Below, piece after piece: positions 1-6,347 of a stretch of DNA of 6,347 nt. Position 1 is the first letter of the stretch, and each line of letters starts with the position of its first letter. Under the pieces are notes generated by a model. The model saw only the letters and a program-made list of their open reading frames with translations. It searched no databases and was not told where the DNA came from. A program made the position numbers and the translations under genes. The DNA lies in contig SKZM01000076.1 of assembly GCA_007127385.1 (NCBI GenBank), positions 1 through 6,347 on the forward strand, given 5' to 3'. The stretch comes from Methanosalsum sp. (GTDB lineage Archaea; Halobacteriota; Methanosarcinia; Methanosarcinales; Methanosarcinaceae).

Positions 1-78
1 AATTATTTCTACAGAATGATTACATATAGGTTCCGATCTAAATTTTGTTTTTATCATTAATTAGCACTGTCAAGAAAG

Positions 79-98
79 AAATGAAAAGCTTATTATTT
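79..98. repeat. Imperfect 20-bp palindrome, candidate operator
   Basis: The sequence AAATGAAAAGCTTATTATTT is a dyad centred on AAGCTT in which 8 of 10 positions pair. It lies 56 bp upstream of the regulator gene start and overlaps the candidate TATA element. XRE-family regulators usually bind such dyads as dimers, so autoregulation is plausible. In AT-rich DNA a match of this quality can also arise by chance. Confidence 0.25.
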
Positions 99-99
99 A
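83..99 (+). promoter_or_regulatory. Candidate archaeal BRE/TATA promoter of the regulator-thioesterase-ligase operon
   Basis: A purine-rich GAAAAG (BRE-like) is followed by CTTATTATTTA, a TATA-like run. With usual archaeal spacing this would start transcription near position 120 and give a leader of roughly 35 nt that contains the ribosome binding site. A second TATA-like run, TTTAATTTATA at 110-120, is a competitor but would leave a leader of only about 14 nt. If the organism is bacterial, this reading does not apply. No other feature is seen in positions 1-154. Confidence 0.25.
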
Positions 100-154
100 A
101 AAGCCCGAATTTAATTTATAGTCTAATTTTTACACAGAAACAGAGGATTAACCA

Positions 155-733
155 ATGTCTGAACAGAATTATGTAGGTAGTAAAGTACTTCAGCTACGAG
201 AAATGAGAGAGATGTCTCGTGAAGATCTTGCCGATACGAGCCAGTGTTGTGTTGAATTGATAGAACAGATAGAATCTGGGGATTTAATTCCATCACTTGC
301 ACCATTGCTTCAAATATCCAGAGGACTTGGTGTAAGACTTGGAACATTGCTTGATGGTGCTGAACAGGATGGTGCCATCATGGTAAAGAATGGTAATTCG
401 AAAAATGTTGTCCGTTTCTCTGGAAATGCTCCTGATATTAATAGAAGCACACTTGATTTTTATTCCCTTGCAGCCGATAAGAAAGATAGACATATGGAAC
501 CCTTCATTATCGACATACGTCCATCACAATCTGAAGAGATAAATTTATCGTCCCATGAGGGTGAAGAATTCATCTATGTACTGGAAGGAGAAATATCTCT
601 GCAGTACGGAGAGGATAAATACATTCTCAATAAAGGAGACAGTATTTATTATGATTCTGTAGTTCCTCATCACCTATATGCAGACGGTGACTCCGATGCA
701 CAGGTACTCGCAGTCGTATATGCACCTTTCTGA
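155..733 (+). CDS. XRE-family HTH / cupin transcriptional regulator
   Basis: This 192-residue protein probably is a DNA-binding regulator that senses a small ligand. Residues about 9-67 form an XRE/Cro-type helix-turn-helix ([10 protein letters not shown] as helix 2, [15 protein letters not shown] as recognition helix and following turn). Residues about 115-192 form a cupin barrel: H134 with E137/E138 in the first motif, then [18 protein letters not shown] at 161-178 with H172 and H173, so a metal-binding pocket is possible. The start is set by AGAGGAT (142-148), with 8 nt between GAGG and ATG. It heads an operon with a thioesterase and an acyl-CoA ligase, so an acyl-CoA or carboxylic acid is the likely effector; this is inference. 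Two adjacent cysteines (C31, C32) at the start of the recognition helix are unusual. The family is clear; the ligand and direction of control are unknown. Confidence 0.88.
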   Translation: MSEQNYVGSKVLQLREMREMSREDLADTSQCCVELIEQIESGDLIPSLAPLLQISRGLGVRLGTLLDGAEQDGAIMVKNGNSKNVVRFSGNAPDINRSTLDFYSLAADKKDRHMEPFIIDIRPSQSEEINLSSHEGEEFIYVLEGEISLQYGEDKYILNKGDSIYYDSVVPHHLYADGDSDAQVLAVVYAPF

Positions 734-754
734 TGCATTCTTTAGAGGATAAAT

Positions 755-1186
755 ATGTTCAATTTTACAGTAGCTCCACGTTTTGGAGATATCGATGGAT
801 TGGGACATGTTAATAATACTGTTCTTGCTGTATGGTTTGAAATGGCAAGAAACCCTATATTCCGCTTATTTACTCCTGATCTTGACCTGAGCAGGGAAAA
901 ATGGAAACTTATCATGGTGAGAACCGAATTTGATTTTCTTGGCGAGATGTTCTTTAATGGCGATGTTGAGATCCGATCCTATATACTCAGGATTGGAAAT
1001 ACTTCGTTTACAATAGGACATGAAGCATGGCAAAACGGAAAACTGAATGTAAGAGGGAAAGCTGTTATTGTTCACTATGACTTCAAGAATAAAAAAGCAA
1101 TTCCAATAAAAGGTAAGATTAGAGAAATGCTGATGGAGCATATGATTCCAGAAGACAATATTACATGGAAAAAAGCAAAAGAATAG
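755..1186 (+). CDS. Acyl-CoA thioesterase, 4HBT/YbgC-like hotdog fold
   Basis: The 143-residue length is typical of single-domain hotdog thioesterases, which hydrolyse acyl-CoA to free acid and CoA in the cytoplasm. The N-terminal family signature is visible at residues 10-32: [12 protein letters not shown], then WFEMAR. D14 matches the catalytic aspartate position of the 4HBT/YbgC group, and E28-x-x-R-like residues follow on the long helix (E29, R32). The ribosome binding site AGAGGAT (744-750) repeats the one in front of the regulator and sits 6 nt (from GAGG) before the ATG. The gene starts 21 nt after the regulator stop and ends 14 nt before the ligase start, so co-transcription is likely. 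Its substrate cannot be read from sequence. Sitting beside a ligase that makes acyl-CoA, it could recycle CoA from excess or dead-end thioesters. Confidence 0.85.
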   Translation: MFNFTVAPRFGDIDGLGHVNNTVLAVWFEMARNPIFRLFTPDLDLSREKWKLIMVRTEFDFLGEMFFNGDVEIRSYILRIGNTSFTIGHEAWQNGKLNVRGKAVIVHYDFKNKKAIPIKGKIREMLMEHMIPEDNITWKKAKE

Positions 1187-1188
1187 CT

Positions 1189-1194
1189 GGAGAT
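1189..1194 (+). promoter_or_regulatory. Ribosome binding site that fixes the ligase start at 1201
   Basis: GGAGAT lies just after the thioesterase stop (1184-1186), with 8 nt between GGAG and the ATG at 1201. The longer in-frame ATG at 1165 lies inside the thioesterase gene and has no comparable site, so 1201 is preferred. Confidence 0.7.
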
Positions 1195-1200
1195 AATATA

Positions 1201-2835
1201 ATGCAGTTTACAGAAGAAACAATTGCAGATATTTTTGAACAAATGGTCAACGAAGACCCTGATCATGAATTTATTGTTTATCCTGACAGAGATCTAAAGT
1301 TTACCTATGGAGAATTCAACAGAAGAGTTAACAGGCTGGCAAAGGGTTTGCTTGCAATTGGACTGAAAAAAGGAGATCACATGGGGATCTGGGCCAGAAA
1401 TGTACCTGACTGGCTGACATTCTTATTTGCAACTGCAAAGATAGGTGTTGTACTTGTAACGGTCAATACTGCATATAGAAGCCATGAAATTGCCTATGTG
1501 ATCAAACAGTCCGATATGAAAGCACTTTCAATCATAGATGGTTTCAGAGATGTGAATTATATTCAGACCATATATGAGCTGGTTCCGGAACTCAAGACAC
1601 AACCCAGAGGTCATCTCAAAAGCAGTGAATTCCCGGAACTGAAAAGTGTAATATTTGTTGGCCAGGAAAAACATCGTGGAATGTATAACACCAATGAACT
1701 TCTCCTCCTTGGAAATACCTTCACTGACGATAAGTTAAATCAGATCAAAAGTTCACTTAAAAGTGACGATGTTATAAATATGCAATATACCTCTGGAACA
1801 ACTGGTTTTCCAAAAGGGGTAATGCTGACACATAAAAATATACTGAATAATGGATATTATATTGGAGAACGCCAGAAATTCACAGAAAAAGACAGGTTAT
1901 GTCTGCCGGTACCTCTATTCCACTGTTTTGGAATTGTACTGGGTGTACTGGCAACTTTAACACATAGAGGGACGCTGGTAATGATAGAGAACTTTGATCC
2001 GCTGATGGTCCTTGCAGCTGTACAGAAAGAAAAATGTACTGCACTCTATGGAGTTCCCACAATGTTTATCGCAGAATTCTCTCATCCAATGTTTGAAATG
2101 TTTGATCTCTCCTCACTCCGAACTGGAATTATGGCAGGTTCTCCATGCCCCACCGAAGCTATGAAAAAAGTAATGAATGATATGAACTGTGACGAGATCA
2201 CAATTGCTTATGGACTGACTGAAGCTTCTCCTGTATTTACACAAACAAGTACCGACGATCCACTGGAAAAAAGAGTAAATACAGTAGGTACCTCATTGCC
2301 TGAAATAGAAGTTAAGATAATAGATACTAAAACCGGTGAAACACTGGGTCCTGATCAGCCTGGAGAGATATGCTGCAGAGGATACAATGTTATGAAGGGA
2401 TATTATAAAATGCCGGAAATGACTCAAAAAGCAATTGATGAAGATGGATGGCTGCACAGCGGGGATCTTGCCATCATGGATAAAGATGGTTATTACAGTA
2501 TTACCGGCAGAATCAAGGATATGATCATCCGTGGTGGAGAAAACATTTATCCAAAAGAGATTGAAGAATTTCTCTATACAGTCCCTGGAATAAAAGATGC
2601 ACAGGTCATTGGCATTCCTGATGATAAATACGGTGAAATCGTTGGTGCTTTTGTTATACTGCAGAATAATTCAGACCTCACAGAAGCTGATATCAGGGAT
2701 TATGCTATCAGTAAAATCGCAAGGTACAAAGTTCCAAAACATGTCTTCATCGTTGATGAATATCCAATGACAGCCAGTGGTAAAGTACAGAAGTTCAAAT
2801 TGAGGGGAATGGCACAGGAACTGTTGCAAAAATAG
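1201..2835 (+). CDS. AMP-forming acyl-CoA synthetase, ACSF2-like
   Basis: The 544-residue enzyme belongs to the adenylate-forming ANL superfamily: carboxylate + ATP + CoA gives acyl-CoA + AMP + PPi. Motifs run in the expected order: phosphate loop [10 protein letters not shown] at residues 197-206, YGLTE at 337-341, SGD with ribose-binding D422 at 420-422, hinge GRIKD at 436-440, and ASGK with catalytic lysine K528. All key residues are present and the length is normal. The stretch from NTAYRSHE through AGSPCP and [12 protein letters not shown] resembles the ACSF2/medium-chain group of fatty acyl-CoA synthetases rather than acetyl-CoA synthetase, but the exact acid is unknown. An ATG at 1165 would add 12 residues and overlap the thioesterase; the GGAGAT at 1189 argues for 1201. 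It is third in the operon with the regulator and thioesterase, and its 3' end faces the oxidoreductase operon. Confidence 0.92.
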   Translation: MQFTEETIADIFEQMVNEDPDHEFIVYPDRDLKFTYGEFNRRVNRLAKGLLAIGLKKGDHMGIWARNVPDWLTFLFATAKIGVVLVTVNTAYRSHEIAYVIKQSDMKALSIIDGFRDVNYIQTIYELVPELKTQPRGHLKSSEFPELKSVIFVGQEKHRGMYNTNELLLLGNTFTDDKLNQIKSSLKSDDVINMQYTSGTTGFPKGVMLTHKNILNNGYYIGERQKFTEKDRLCLPVPLFHCFGIVLGVLATLTHRGTLVMIENFDPLMVLAAVQKEKCTALYGVPTMFIAEFSHPMFEMFDLSSLRTGIMAGSPCPTEAMKKVMNDMNCDEITIAYGLTEASPVFTQTSTDDPLEKRVNTVGTSLPEIEVKIIDTKTGETLGPDQPGEICCRGYNVMKGYYKMPEMTQKAIDEDGWLHSGDLAIMDKDGYYSITGRIKDMIIRGGENIYPKEIEEFLYTVPGIKDAQVIGIPDDKYGEIVGAFVILQNNSDLTEADIRDYAISKIARYKVPKHVFIVDEYPMTASGKVQKFKLRGMAQELLQK

Positions 2836-2845
2836 ATAAAGTTAG

Positions 2846-2875
2846 AAAAAAGCTCGTGAATTTTTTCAGGAGCTT
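2846..2875 (-). terminator. Hairpin plus T tract ending the minus-strand VOR operon
   Basis: AAGCTC (2850-2855) pairs with GAGCTT (2870-2875). After one G-G mismatch, TGAA (2857-2860) pairs with TTCA (2865-2868), leaving a four-base loop. On the minus strand the hairpin is followed by six T (2846-2851, partly inside the stem), which looks like an intrinsic terminator and also suits archaeal U-tract termination. The hairpin begins inside the stop codon of the fused oxidoreductase gene (2874-2876). The plus-strand transcript would form the same hairpin but lacks a directly adjacent T tract, so it may act there as a 3' end stabiliser or weaker terminator. Confidence 0.6.
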
Positions 2876-4307
2876 ATTCCACATTACTTTTTGTCCATTC
2901 AGTAGCATCATTGAGAATCTTCTGATTAAGGGATATAAGCTTTGGTTTATGCGCAAAAGTTTCTTCAATTGCTCTATTAAATGCATCATCTGACAGTCTG
3001 GTTCTGCCTATAGCCAGCATTACTCCCAGCATAGCTGTATTTGCTCCTTTTTTGGAGCCTGCTTCCATTGCTATTCTAGTTGCAGGTACTGATATTGAAG
3101 TTATTCCTTCAGGGACGATAGTATCACAGTCTCCAACAGTAGAATCATAGATTATAACTCCGTCTTTCTTCACATCTTTTGCAAACTTTTCTAAAGAGGG
3201 ACGATTGAAGGCAACCAGGATATCGGGTTGATAAACTACCGGTGAGCCAATGGAACTGCCTGAAATTATTACAGAACAATTTGATGTTCCTCCTCTCTGC
3301 TCGGGACCATAGGAAGGATACCAGGAAACATGAAGCTGTTCATCACAGGCTGCACGGGCCAGTATTAAGCCCATACTCAGTACACCCTGCCCTCCAAAGC
3401 CTGCTATTTTAACACCAATCTGGTCAAAGTCCGGAATATCCATTGAATCCATTGAAGAATCATGTTCCAGATCAAATATATTGTCAAGCGCTTCTTTTGA
3501 ATAATCACTTTTGCCTCTTACAATGGGATGTACCTGCTCAGATAGATTCCGGAAATTCTTGAGAGGAAATTCTTTTTCCACCTCTTCATTTATGAACCTT
3601 ATACTCTGTTCACTGCTTTGCCTGAGATTTGTGGGGCAAGCTGCAAGAAATTCCACAAAAGCATATCCTTTACCCTCTTTCTGAACCTGCAATGCCTTTT
3701 TTACAGCTTTTTTAGCTTTTCTTATGTGAGATATATCTGAAACAGAAACACGTTCAATGAACACAGGTGCTTTCAGCTCATTCAGTAGCTCTGCCATGTG
3801 CAGTGGATATCCGGCTTCTTCTGCACATCTTCCCTCAGGACAGGTAACTGTCTTTTCACCTATCATAGTAGTTGGTGCCATCTGCCCGCCAGTCATTCCA
3901 TATACTGTATTATTAACAAAGAAAACTGCAATTTTTTCTCCACGGTTAGCTGCCTGGATAGTTTCATTCAATCCAATGGATGCAAGATCTCCATCACCCT
4001 GATATGCCATAACTATGGAATCGTCCCTCGCCCTGGACATTCCAGTACCTACAGCAGGAGCCCTGCCATGTGCTACCTGGAGATTTCCACAATCAAAATA
4101 ATAGTATGCAAATACTGCACAGCCTACCGGGCTAATCATCACACTGCGATCTTGTATTTCCAATTCATCCATTGCCTCAGCTATAAGCTTATGAATAATA
4201 CCATGCCCACATCCAGGACAGTAATGTGTTGCAGTAGGAGCAGCGCCTCCTTTGCGCGTAAACTCAGCATACATTGAATCCGGTCTTTTAAGGACTTTTT
4301 CAGCCAT
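2874..4307 (-). CDS. vorA/vorC: 2-oxoacid:ferredoxin oxidoreductase, fused beta (TPP) and gamma subunits (VOR type)
   Basis: This 477-residue protein joins two subunits that are often separate. Residues about 1-250 are the TPP-binding beta subunit: CPGCGHG at 30-36, the thiamine/Mg motif GDGD at 104-107 closing with NN at 132-133, and [12 protein letters not shown] at 136-147, a hallmark of the VOR/KOR group. Residues about 297-477 are the gamma subunit: GFGGQG at 303-308, [10 protein letters not shown] at 331-340 and NRPS at 368-371. The linker at about 253-297 is polar and acidic (many D, S and M). Together with alpha and the ferredoxin subunit it would convert a 2-oxoacid + CoA + oxidised ferredoxin reversibly to acyl-CoA + CO2 + reduced ferredoxin. 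The start at 4307 is fixed by TAAGGAGGAA directly upstream; an ATG at 4328 would overlap the alpha gene and lacks such a site. Substrate preference for branched-chain 2-oxoacids is inferred from family resemblance. Confidence 0.9.
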   Translation of the reverse strand: MAEKVLKRPDSMYAEFTRKGGAAPTATHYCPGCGHGIIHKLIAEAMDELEIQDRSVMISPVGCAVFAYYYFDCGNLQVAHGRAPAVGTGMSRARDDSIVMAYQGDGDLASIGLNETIQAANRGEKIAVFFVNNTVYGMTGGQMAPTTMIGEKTVTCPEGRCAEEAGYPLHMAELLNELKAPVFIERVSVSDISHIRKAKKAVKKALQVQKEGKGYAFVEFLAACPTNLRQSSEQSIRFINEEVEKEFPLKNFRNLSEQVHPIVRGKSDYSKEALDNIFDLEHDSSMDSMDIPDFDQIGVKIAGFGGQGVLSMGLILARAACDEQLHVSWYPSYGPEQRGGTSNCSVIISGSSIGSPVVYQPDILVAFNRPSLEKFAKDVKKDGVIIYDSTVGDCDTIVPEGITSISVPATRIAMEAGSKKGANTAMLGVMLAIGRTRLSDDAFNRAIEETFAHKPKLISLNQKILNDATEWTKSNVE

Positions 4308-4308
4308 T

Positions 4309-5370
4309 TTATTCCTCCTTACCTGCAACTTTATATATACAATCCATTACTTCATCTAGTGTAACAAGATTTCCACCCATTCGGTTAACAAGTTCAACCG
4401 GTCTTGTGAACCTGGTGGCCATAATAATATCTTCTTTCATCTGTCCATTGCTCATTTCTACAGAAATAAAAGTGCATTCATGTGAATCTGCTATTTTCTT
4501 TAGTTCGTCCTCAGGGAACGGGAATAGTGTCTTTGGTCTGAACAATCCTACTTTCAGCCCTTCTTTACGTGCAGCATCAACTGCAGACCTGCAAATACGG
4601 CTGCTTATTCCATAGGAAACCAGGACTATGGAAGCATCTTCAACATGATACTCTTCATAATCCACTTCCTTATCCTTAATTAACTCATATTTTTTTTGCA
4701 ACTGGAAATTGAACTCTTCAAGCTGGTCAAAATCAAGGAATATAGAACTCACCAGGTTCTGCCGGGTCTCTGCATTACCGCATACAGCCCATGAGGTATC
4801 CGGTTCAGGTTTGACTGCATTTTCCGGAAACTTTAAGGGCTCAACCATCTGTCCAAGAACTCCGTCTGCAAGCACAAAAGCCGGATTGCGATACTTGAAA
4901 GATAATTCAAATGCTTTTATTGTCATATCACACATTTCCTGAACTGAGTTGGGAGCAAGGACAATATTTCTGAAATTCCCATGGCCTCCTCCCTTCACTA
5001 CCTGAGTATAGTCGCCCTGCTCCGGTCCAATATTTCCAAGTCCGGGACCTGCTCTCATTATATCAACTATCACAGAGGGAAGTTCTGCTCCTGCTAGATA
5101 AGATATACCTTCCTGTTTCAGACTTATACCAGGTCCTGATGAAGCGGTCATTGTCCTATGACCTGCAGCTGCTGCTCCATAAACCATATTTATTGCAGCT
5201 TCTTCGGATTCCGCCTGAACAAATTTTCTTCCTAACTTTGGAAAGTGAGTAGATGCCTCGTGAAGTATTTCACTTGCAGGAGTTATCGGGTAGCCGAAGA
5301 AACAATCACATCCTGCATATAATGCACCGATTATAACTGCAGAATTACCTTTGATCAATTGTGTCGCCAT
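4309..5370 (-). CDS. vorB: 2-oxoacid:ferredoxin oxidoreductase alpha subunit, VorB type
   Basis: The 353-residue protein has the length and motifs of VorB, the alpha subunit of 2-oxoisovalerate:ferredoxin oxidoreductase. The pyrimidine-binding domain carries GYPITP at 26-31, [16 protein letters not shown] at 52-67 and [14 protein letters not shown] at 75-88; the run [15 protein letters not shown] at 107-121 and KGGGHG at 126-131 is typical of the VOR/KOR branch rather than pyruvate oxidoreductase. The second domain includes SYGISSR at 252-258 and RPKTLFPFP at 278-286. It forms the TPP active site with the beta part encoded just downstream. AGGAGAT (5377-5383) lies 8 nt from the ATG and 18 nt separate it from the ferredoxin gene upstream. 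A role as 2-oxoglutarate enzyme (KorA) is the main alternative; branched-chain substrate is favoured but not proved by sequence. An eight-T run at 4690-4697 does not break the frame. Confidence 0.88.
   Translation of the reverse strand: MATQLIKGNSAVIIGALYAGCDCFFGYPITPASEILHEASTHFPKLGRKFVQAESEEAAINMVYGAAAAGHRTMTASSGPGISLKQEGISYLAGAELPSVIVDIMRAGPGLGNIGPEQGDYTQVVKGGGHGNFRNIVLAPNSVQEMCDMTIKAFELSFKYRNPAFVLADGVLGQMVEPLKFPENAVKPEPDTSWAVCGNAETRQNLVSSIFLDFDQLEEFNFQLQKKYELIKDKEVDYEEYHVEDASIVLVSYGISSRICRSAVDAARKEGLKVGLFRPKTLFPFPEDELKKIADSHECTFISVEMSNGQMKEDIIMATRFTRPVELVNRMGGNLVTLDEVMDCIYKVAGKEE
4312..4321 (-). promoter_or_regulatory. Strong ribosome binding site inside the end of the alpha gene
   Basis: On the minus strand, TAAGGAGGAA spans the last sense codons of the alpha subunit (encoding GKEE) and its GGAGG lies 6 nt before the ATG at 4307. 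The alpha stop codon (4309-4311) and this ATG are separated by one base, so translational coupling that balances alpha with beta-gamma is likely. Confidence 0.8.
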
Positions 5371-5388
5371 AAGTATATCTCCTGAATA

Positions 5389-5631
5389 TTACTTTTCCCT
5401 GATTGGTAAATGCACTTCTAATGCAGACGGTTCAGGACAGGTATAATAACAATTTCCACAGCCAGTGCATCCTGCCCCTGAATATACAATATAATGATAG
5501 CCCCGTTCATTGAGGTCGTTACTTAATTCAAGAACACTTTTTGGACAATCAAGAACACAACGACCACATCCTTTACATTCAATTATATGTATTACGGGGT
5601 ATGGTTCTTTAATATCGGATTTTGCTAGCAT
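5389..5631 (-). CDS. vorD: 2x[4Fe-4S] ferredoxin subunit of the 2-oxoacid oxidoreductase
   Basis: This 80-residue protein has two complete CxxCxxCxxxCP cluster motifs: C19, C22, C25, C29 and C55, C58, C61, C65, so it should carry two [4Fe-4S] clusters. It most likely is the delta subunit that passes electrons between the TPP site of the oxidoreductase and external ferredoxin. The gene lies 18 nt before vorB and 33 nt after the acyl-CoA ligase, all on one strand. The start at 5631 is the only ATG available; an in-frame TGA lies 15 nt upstream of it. Its ribosome binding site is weak (AAGGG, 7 nt before the ATG), unlike the strong sites in front of the next two genes. The alternative is a free ferredoxin, but the context favours a bound subunit. 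Confidence 0.88.
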   Translation of the reverse strand: MLAKSDIKEPYPVIHIIECKGCGRCVLDCPKSVLELSNDLNERGYHYIVYSGAGCTGCGNCYYTCPEPSALEVHLPIREK

Positions 5632-5664
5632 ATTATAACCCTTACTTCATACAGAATCTAAAAT

Positions 5665-6347
5665 TTACATACTTTTCAATTTATCTTTCTTGGAACTTTC
5701 AGAATCATGTTCACGTATTTCCACCCTGCGTATCTTACCACTTATTGTCTTTGGCAATTCATCTACAAATTCTATAACACGTGGATACTTGTAAGGTGCT
5801 GTAACACTTTTCACATGCTCCTGGAGCTCTTTTTTAAGTTCTTCATCCGGAGCATATCCTTTAGCCAATATAATAGATGCTTTAATAACCTGTCCCCGGA
5901 TCTCATCAGGAATACCTGTTATAGCACATTCCAGCACGCAAGGATGTTCTATCAGGGCACTTTCTACCTCAAAAGGTCCAACACGGTATCCAGATGTTTT
6001 GATAATATCATCCGATCTTCCCACAAACCAGTAATATCCATCTTCATCCATCCATGCCATATCACCGGTATGATAATAATTATCTTTCCACACTGAGTTT
6101 GTTTTTTCAGGATCTGAGCGATAGCCGCAGAATATTCCAATTGGACTACCATCCCTGGTATTGATGACAATTTCTCCTTCTTCTCCAGCATCGCATGGTT
6201 TTCCTTCAGGGTTCAGCAGTTCTATGGTATATTCAGGAGATGGCTTGCCCATTGAACCGGGCTTTGGTTCCATCCAGGGATAAGTAGCAATTGTGACTAT
6301 TGTCTCTGTTTGACCAAAACCTTCCATCAGCTTGATGCCTGTATACT
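5665..6347 (-). CDS. AMP-forming acyl-CoA synthetase, medium-chain/acetyl-CoA synthetase-like (C-terminal part, continues past window)
   Basis: Only the last 226 residues are in the window; the frame is still open at position 6347, so the internal ATG at 6327 is not the start. The visible part begins with [15 protein letters not shown], the A5 region of the medium-chain acyl-CoA synthetase (MACS) group, followed by YHTGDMAW (6070-6047 approximately), [13 protein letters not shown], and PKTISGK whose lysine at 5734-5736 is the catalytic lysine of the thioester-forming step. All expected C-terminal motifs are intact. The tail after SGK is short, polar and lysine-rich. It is the first visible gene of the operon leading into vorD-vorB-vorA/C, so it probably makes the acyl-CoA that this enzyme carboxylates, or handles the acyl-CoA it makes. 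A characterised MACS enzyme in Methanosarcina acetivorans prefers 2-methylbutyrate (recalled from literature), which would fit; orthology is not shown here. Confidence 0.88.
   Translation of the reverse strand, partial: YTGIKLMEGFGQTETIVTIATYPWMEPKPGSMGKPSPEYTIELLNPEGKPCDAGEEGEIVINTRDGSPIGIFCGYRSDPEKTNSVWKDNYYHTGDMAWMDEDGYYWFVGRSDDIIKTSGYRVGPFEVESALIEHPCVLECAITGIPDEIRGQVIKASIILAKGYAPDEELKKELQEHVKSVTAPYKYPRVIEFVDELPKTISGKIRRVEIREHDSESSKKDKLKSM

Noticed and set aside
1..154. Possible tRNA, small RNA or upstream gene end in the leader region
   Set aside because: No cloverleaf, no conserved RNA structure and no plausible coding frame could be made out; only AT-rich promoter-like sequence is visible.
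123..493. Short minus-strand open frames opposite the regulator
   Set aside because: They lie opposite the HTH and linker coding sequence, show no ribosome binding site or motif, and overlap each other in different frames.
1165..1200. Upstream in-frame ATG for the plus-strand ligase (12 extra residues)
   Set aside because: It lies within the thioesterase gene and lacks a ribosome binding site, while GGAGAT sits at proper distance before the ATG at 1201.
3798..4277. Plus-strand open frame of 159 codons opposite the beta domain
   Set aside because: It is fully antisense to a conserved TPP-binding domain, is Cys/Ser/Ile-rich in a composition typical of shadow frames, and has no recognisable motif.
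4308..4328. Upstream in-frame ATG for the beta-gamma protein (7 extra residues)
   Set aside because: It overlaps the alpha gene and the extra residues are encoded by the ribosome binding site sequence itself; the ATG at 4307 has an ideal GGAGG.
4690..4697. Run of eight T inside vorB as a possible frameshift or slippage site
   Set aside because: The alpha reading frame and conserved motifs continue intact on both sides, so there is no sign of a break or programmed shift.
5707..6096. Plus-strand open frame of 129 codons opposite the MACS-like ligase
   Set aside because: It is antisense to conserved ligase motifs and is rich in Phe, Ile and Tyr without domain features; a shadow frame.
1..6347. 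Defence system, CRISPR array or mobile element
   Set aside because: No direct repeat array, terminal inverted repeats, transposase or integrase motifs are present; every full gene is metabolic or regulatory.

Overview
The window holds two convergent gene groups from a compact, AT-rich prokaryotic genome (about 40% G+C by eye). The gene content, all-ATG starts behind GGAG/GAGG ribosome binding sites, heavy use of ATA and AGA codons and TATA-like upstream sequence fit a methanogenic archaeon of the Methanosarcinales type (Methanolobus, Methanohalophilus, Methanococcoides or Methanosarcina-like). This assignment is inferred: Firmicutes and syntrophic Deltaproteobacteria carry close relatives of the same proteins, and no ribosomal or methanogenesis marker is present.

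Plus-strand group (155-2835): an XRE-type helix-turn-helix/cupin regulator, a hotdog-fold acyl-CoA thioesterase and an AMP-forming acyl-CoA synthetase of the ACSF2-like type. The gaps are 21 and 14 nt, so this looks like one operon. The 154 bases in front hold only a weak TATA-like element and an imperfect palindrome that may be an operator.

Minus-strand group (6347 down to 2874): the C-terminal part of a second AMP-forming acyl-CoA synthetase (medium-chain/acetyl-CoA synthetase-like, running off the right edge), then a 2x[4Fe-4S] ferredoxin subunit, the alpha subunit, and a single polypeptide fusing the TPP-binding beta subunit to the gamma subunit of a 2-oxoacid:ferredoxin oxidoreductase of the VOR (2-oxoisovalerate) type. 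Gaps are 33, 18 and 1 nt. The two groups meet tail to tail, 38 nt apart, at a hairpin that overlaps the last stop codon of the minus-strand operon and is followed on that strand by a T tract.

Taken together, the genes can convert a free carboxylic acid to its acyl-CoA (two ligases), interconvert acyl-CoA and 2-oxoacid with ferredoxin (VOR), and hydrolyse acyl-CoA (thioesterase). A regulator with a small-molecule-binding fold sits at the head of one operon. The most economical reading is salvage of branched-chain or aryl-acetic acids into amino acids by reductive carboxylation. The reverse, oxidative direction (2-oxoacid to acyl-CoA) is also chemically possible. All full genes appear intact, with no mobile elements, RNA genes or CRISPR arrays seen.
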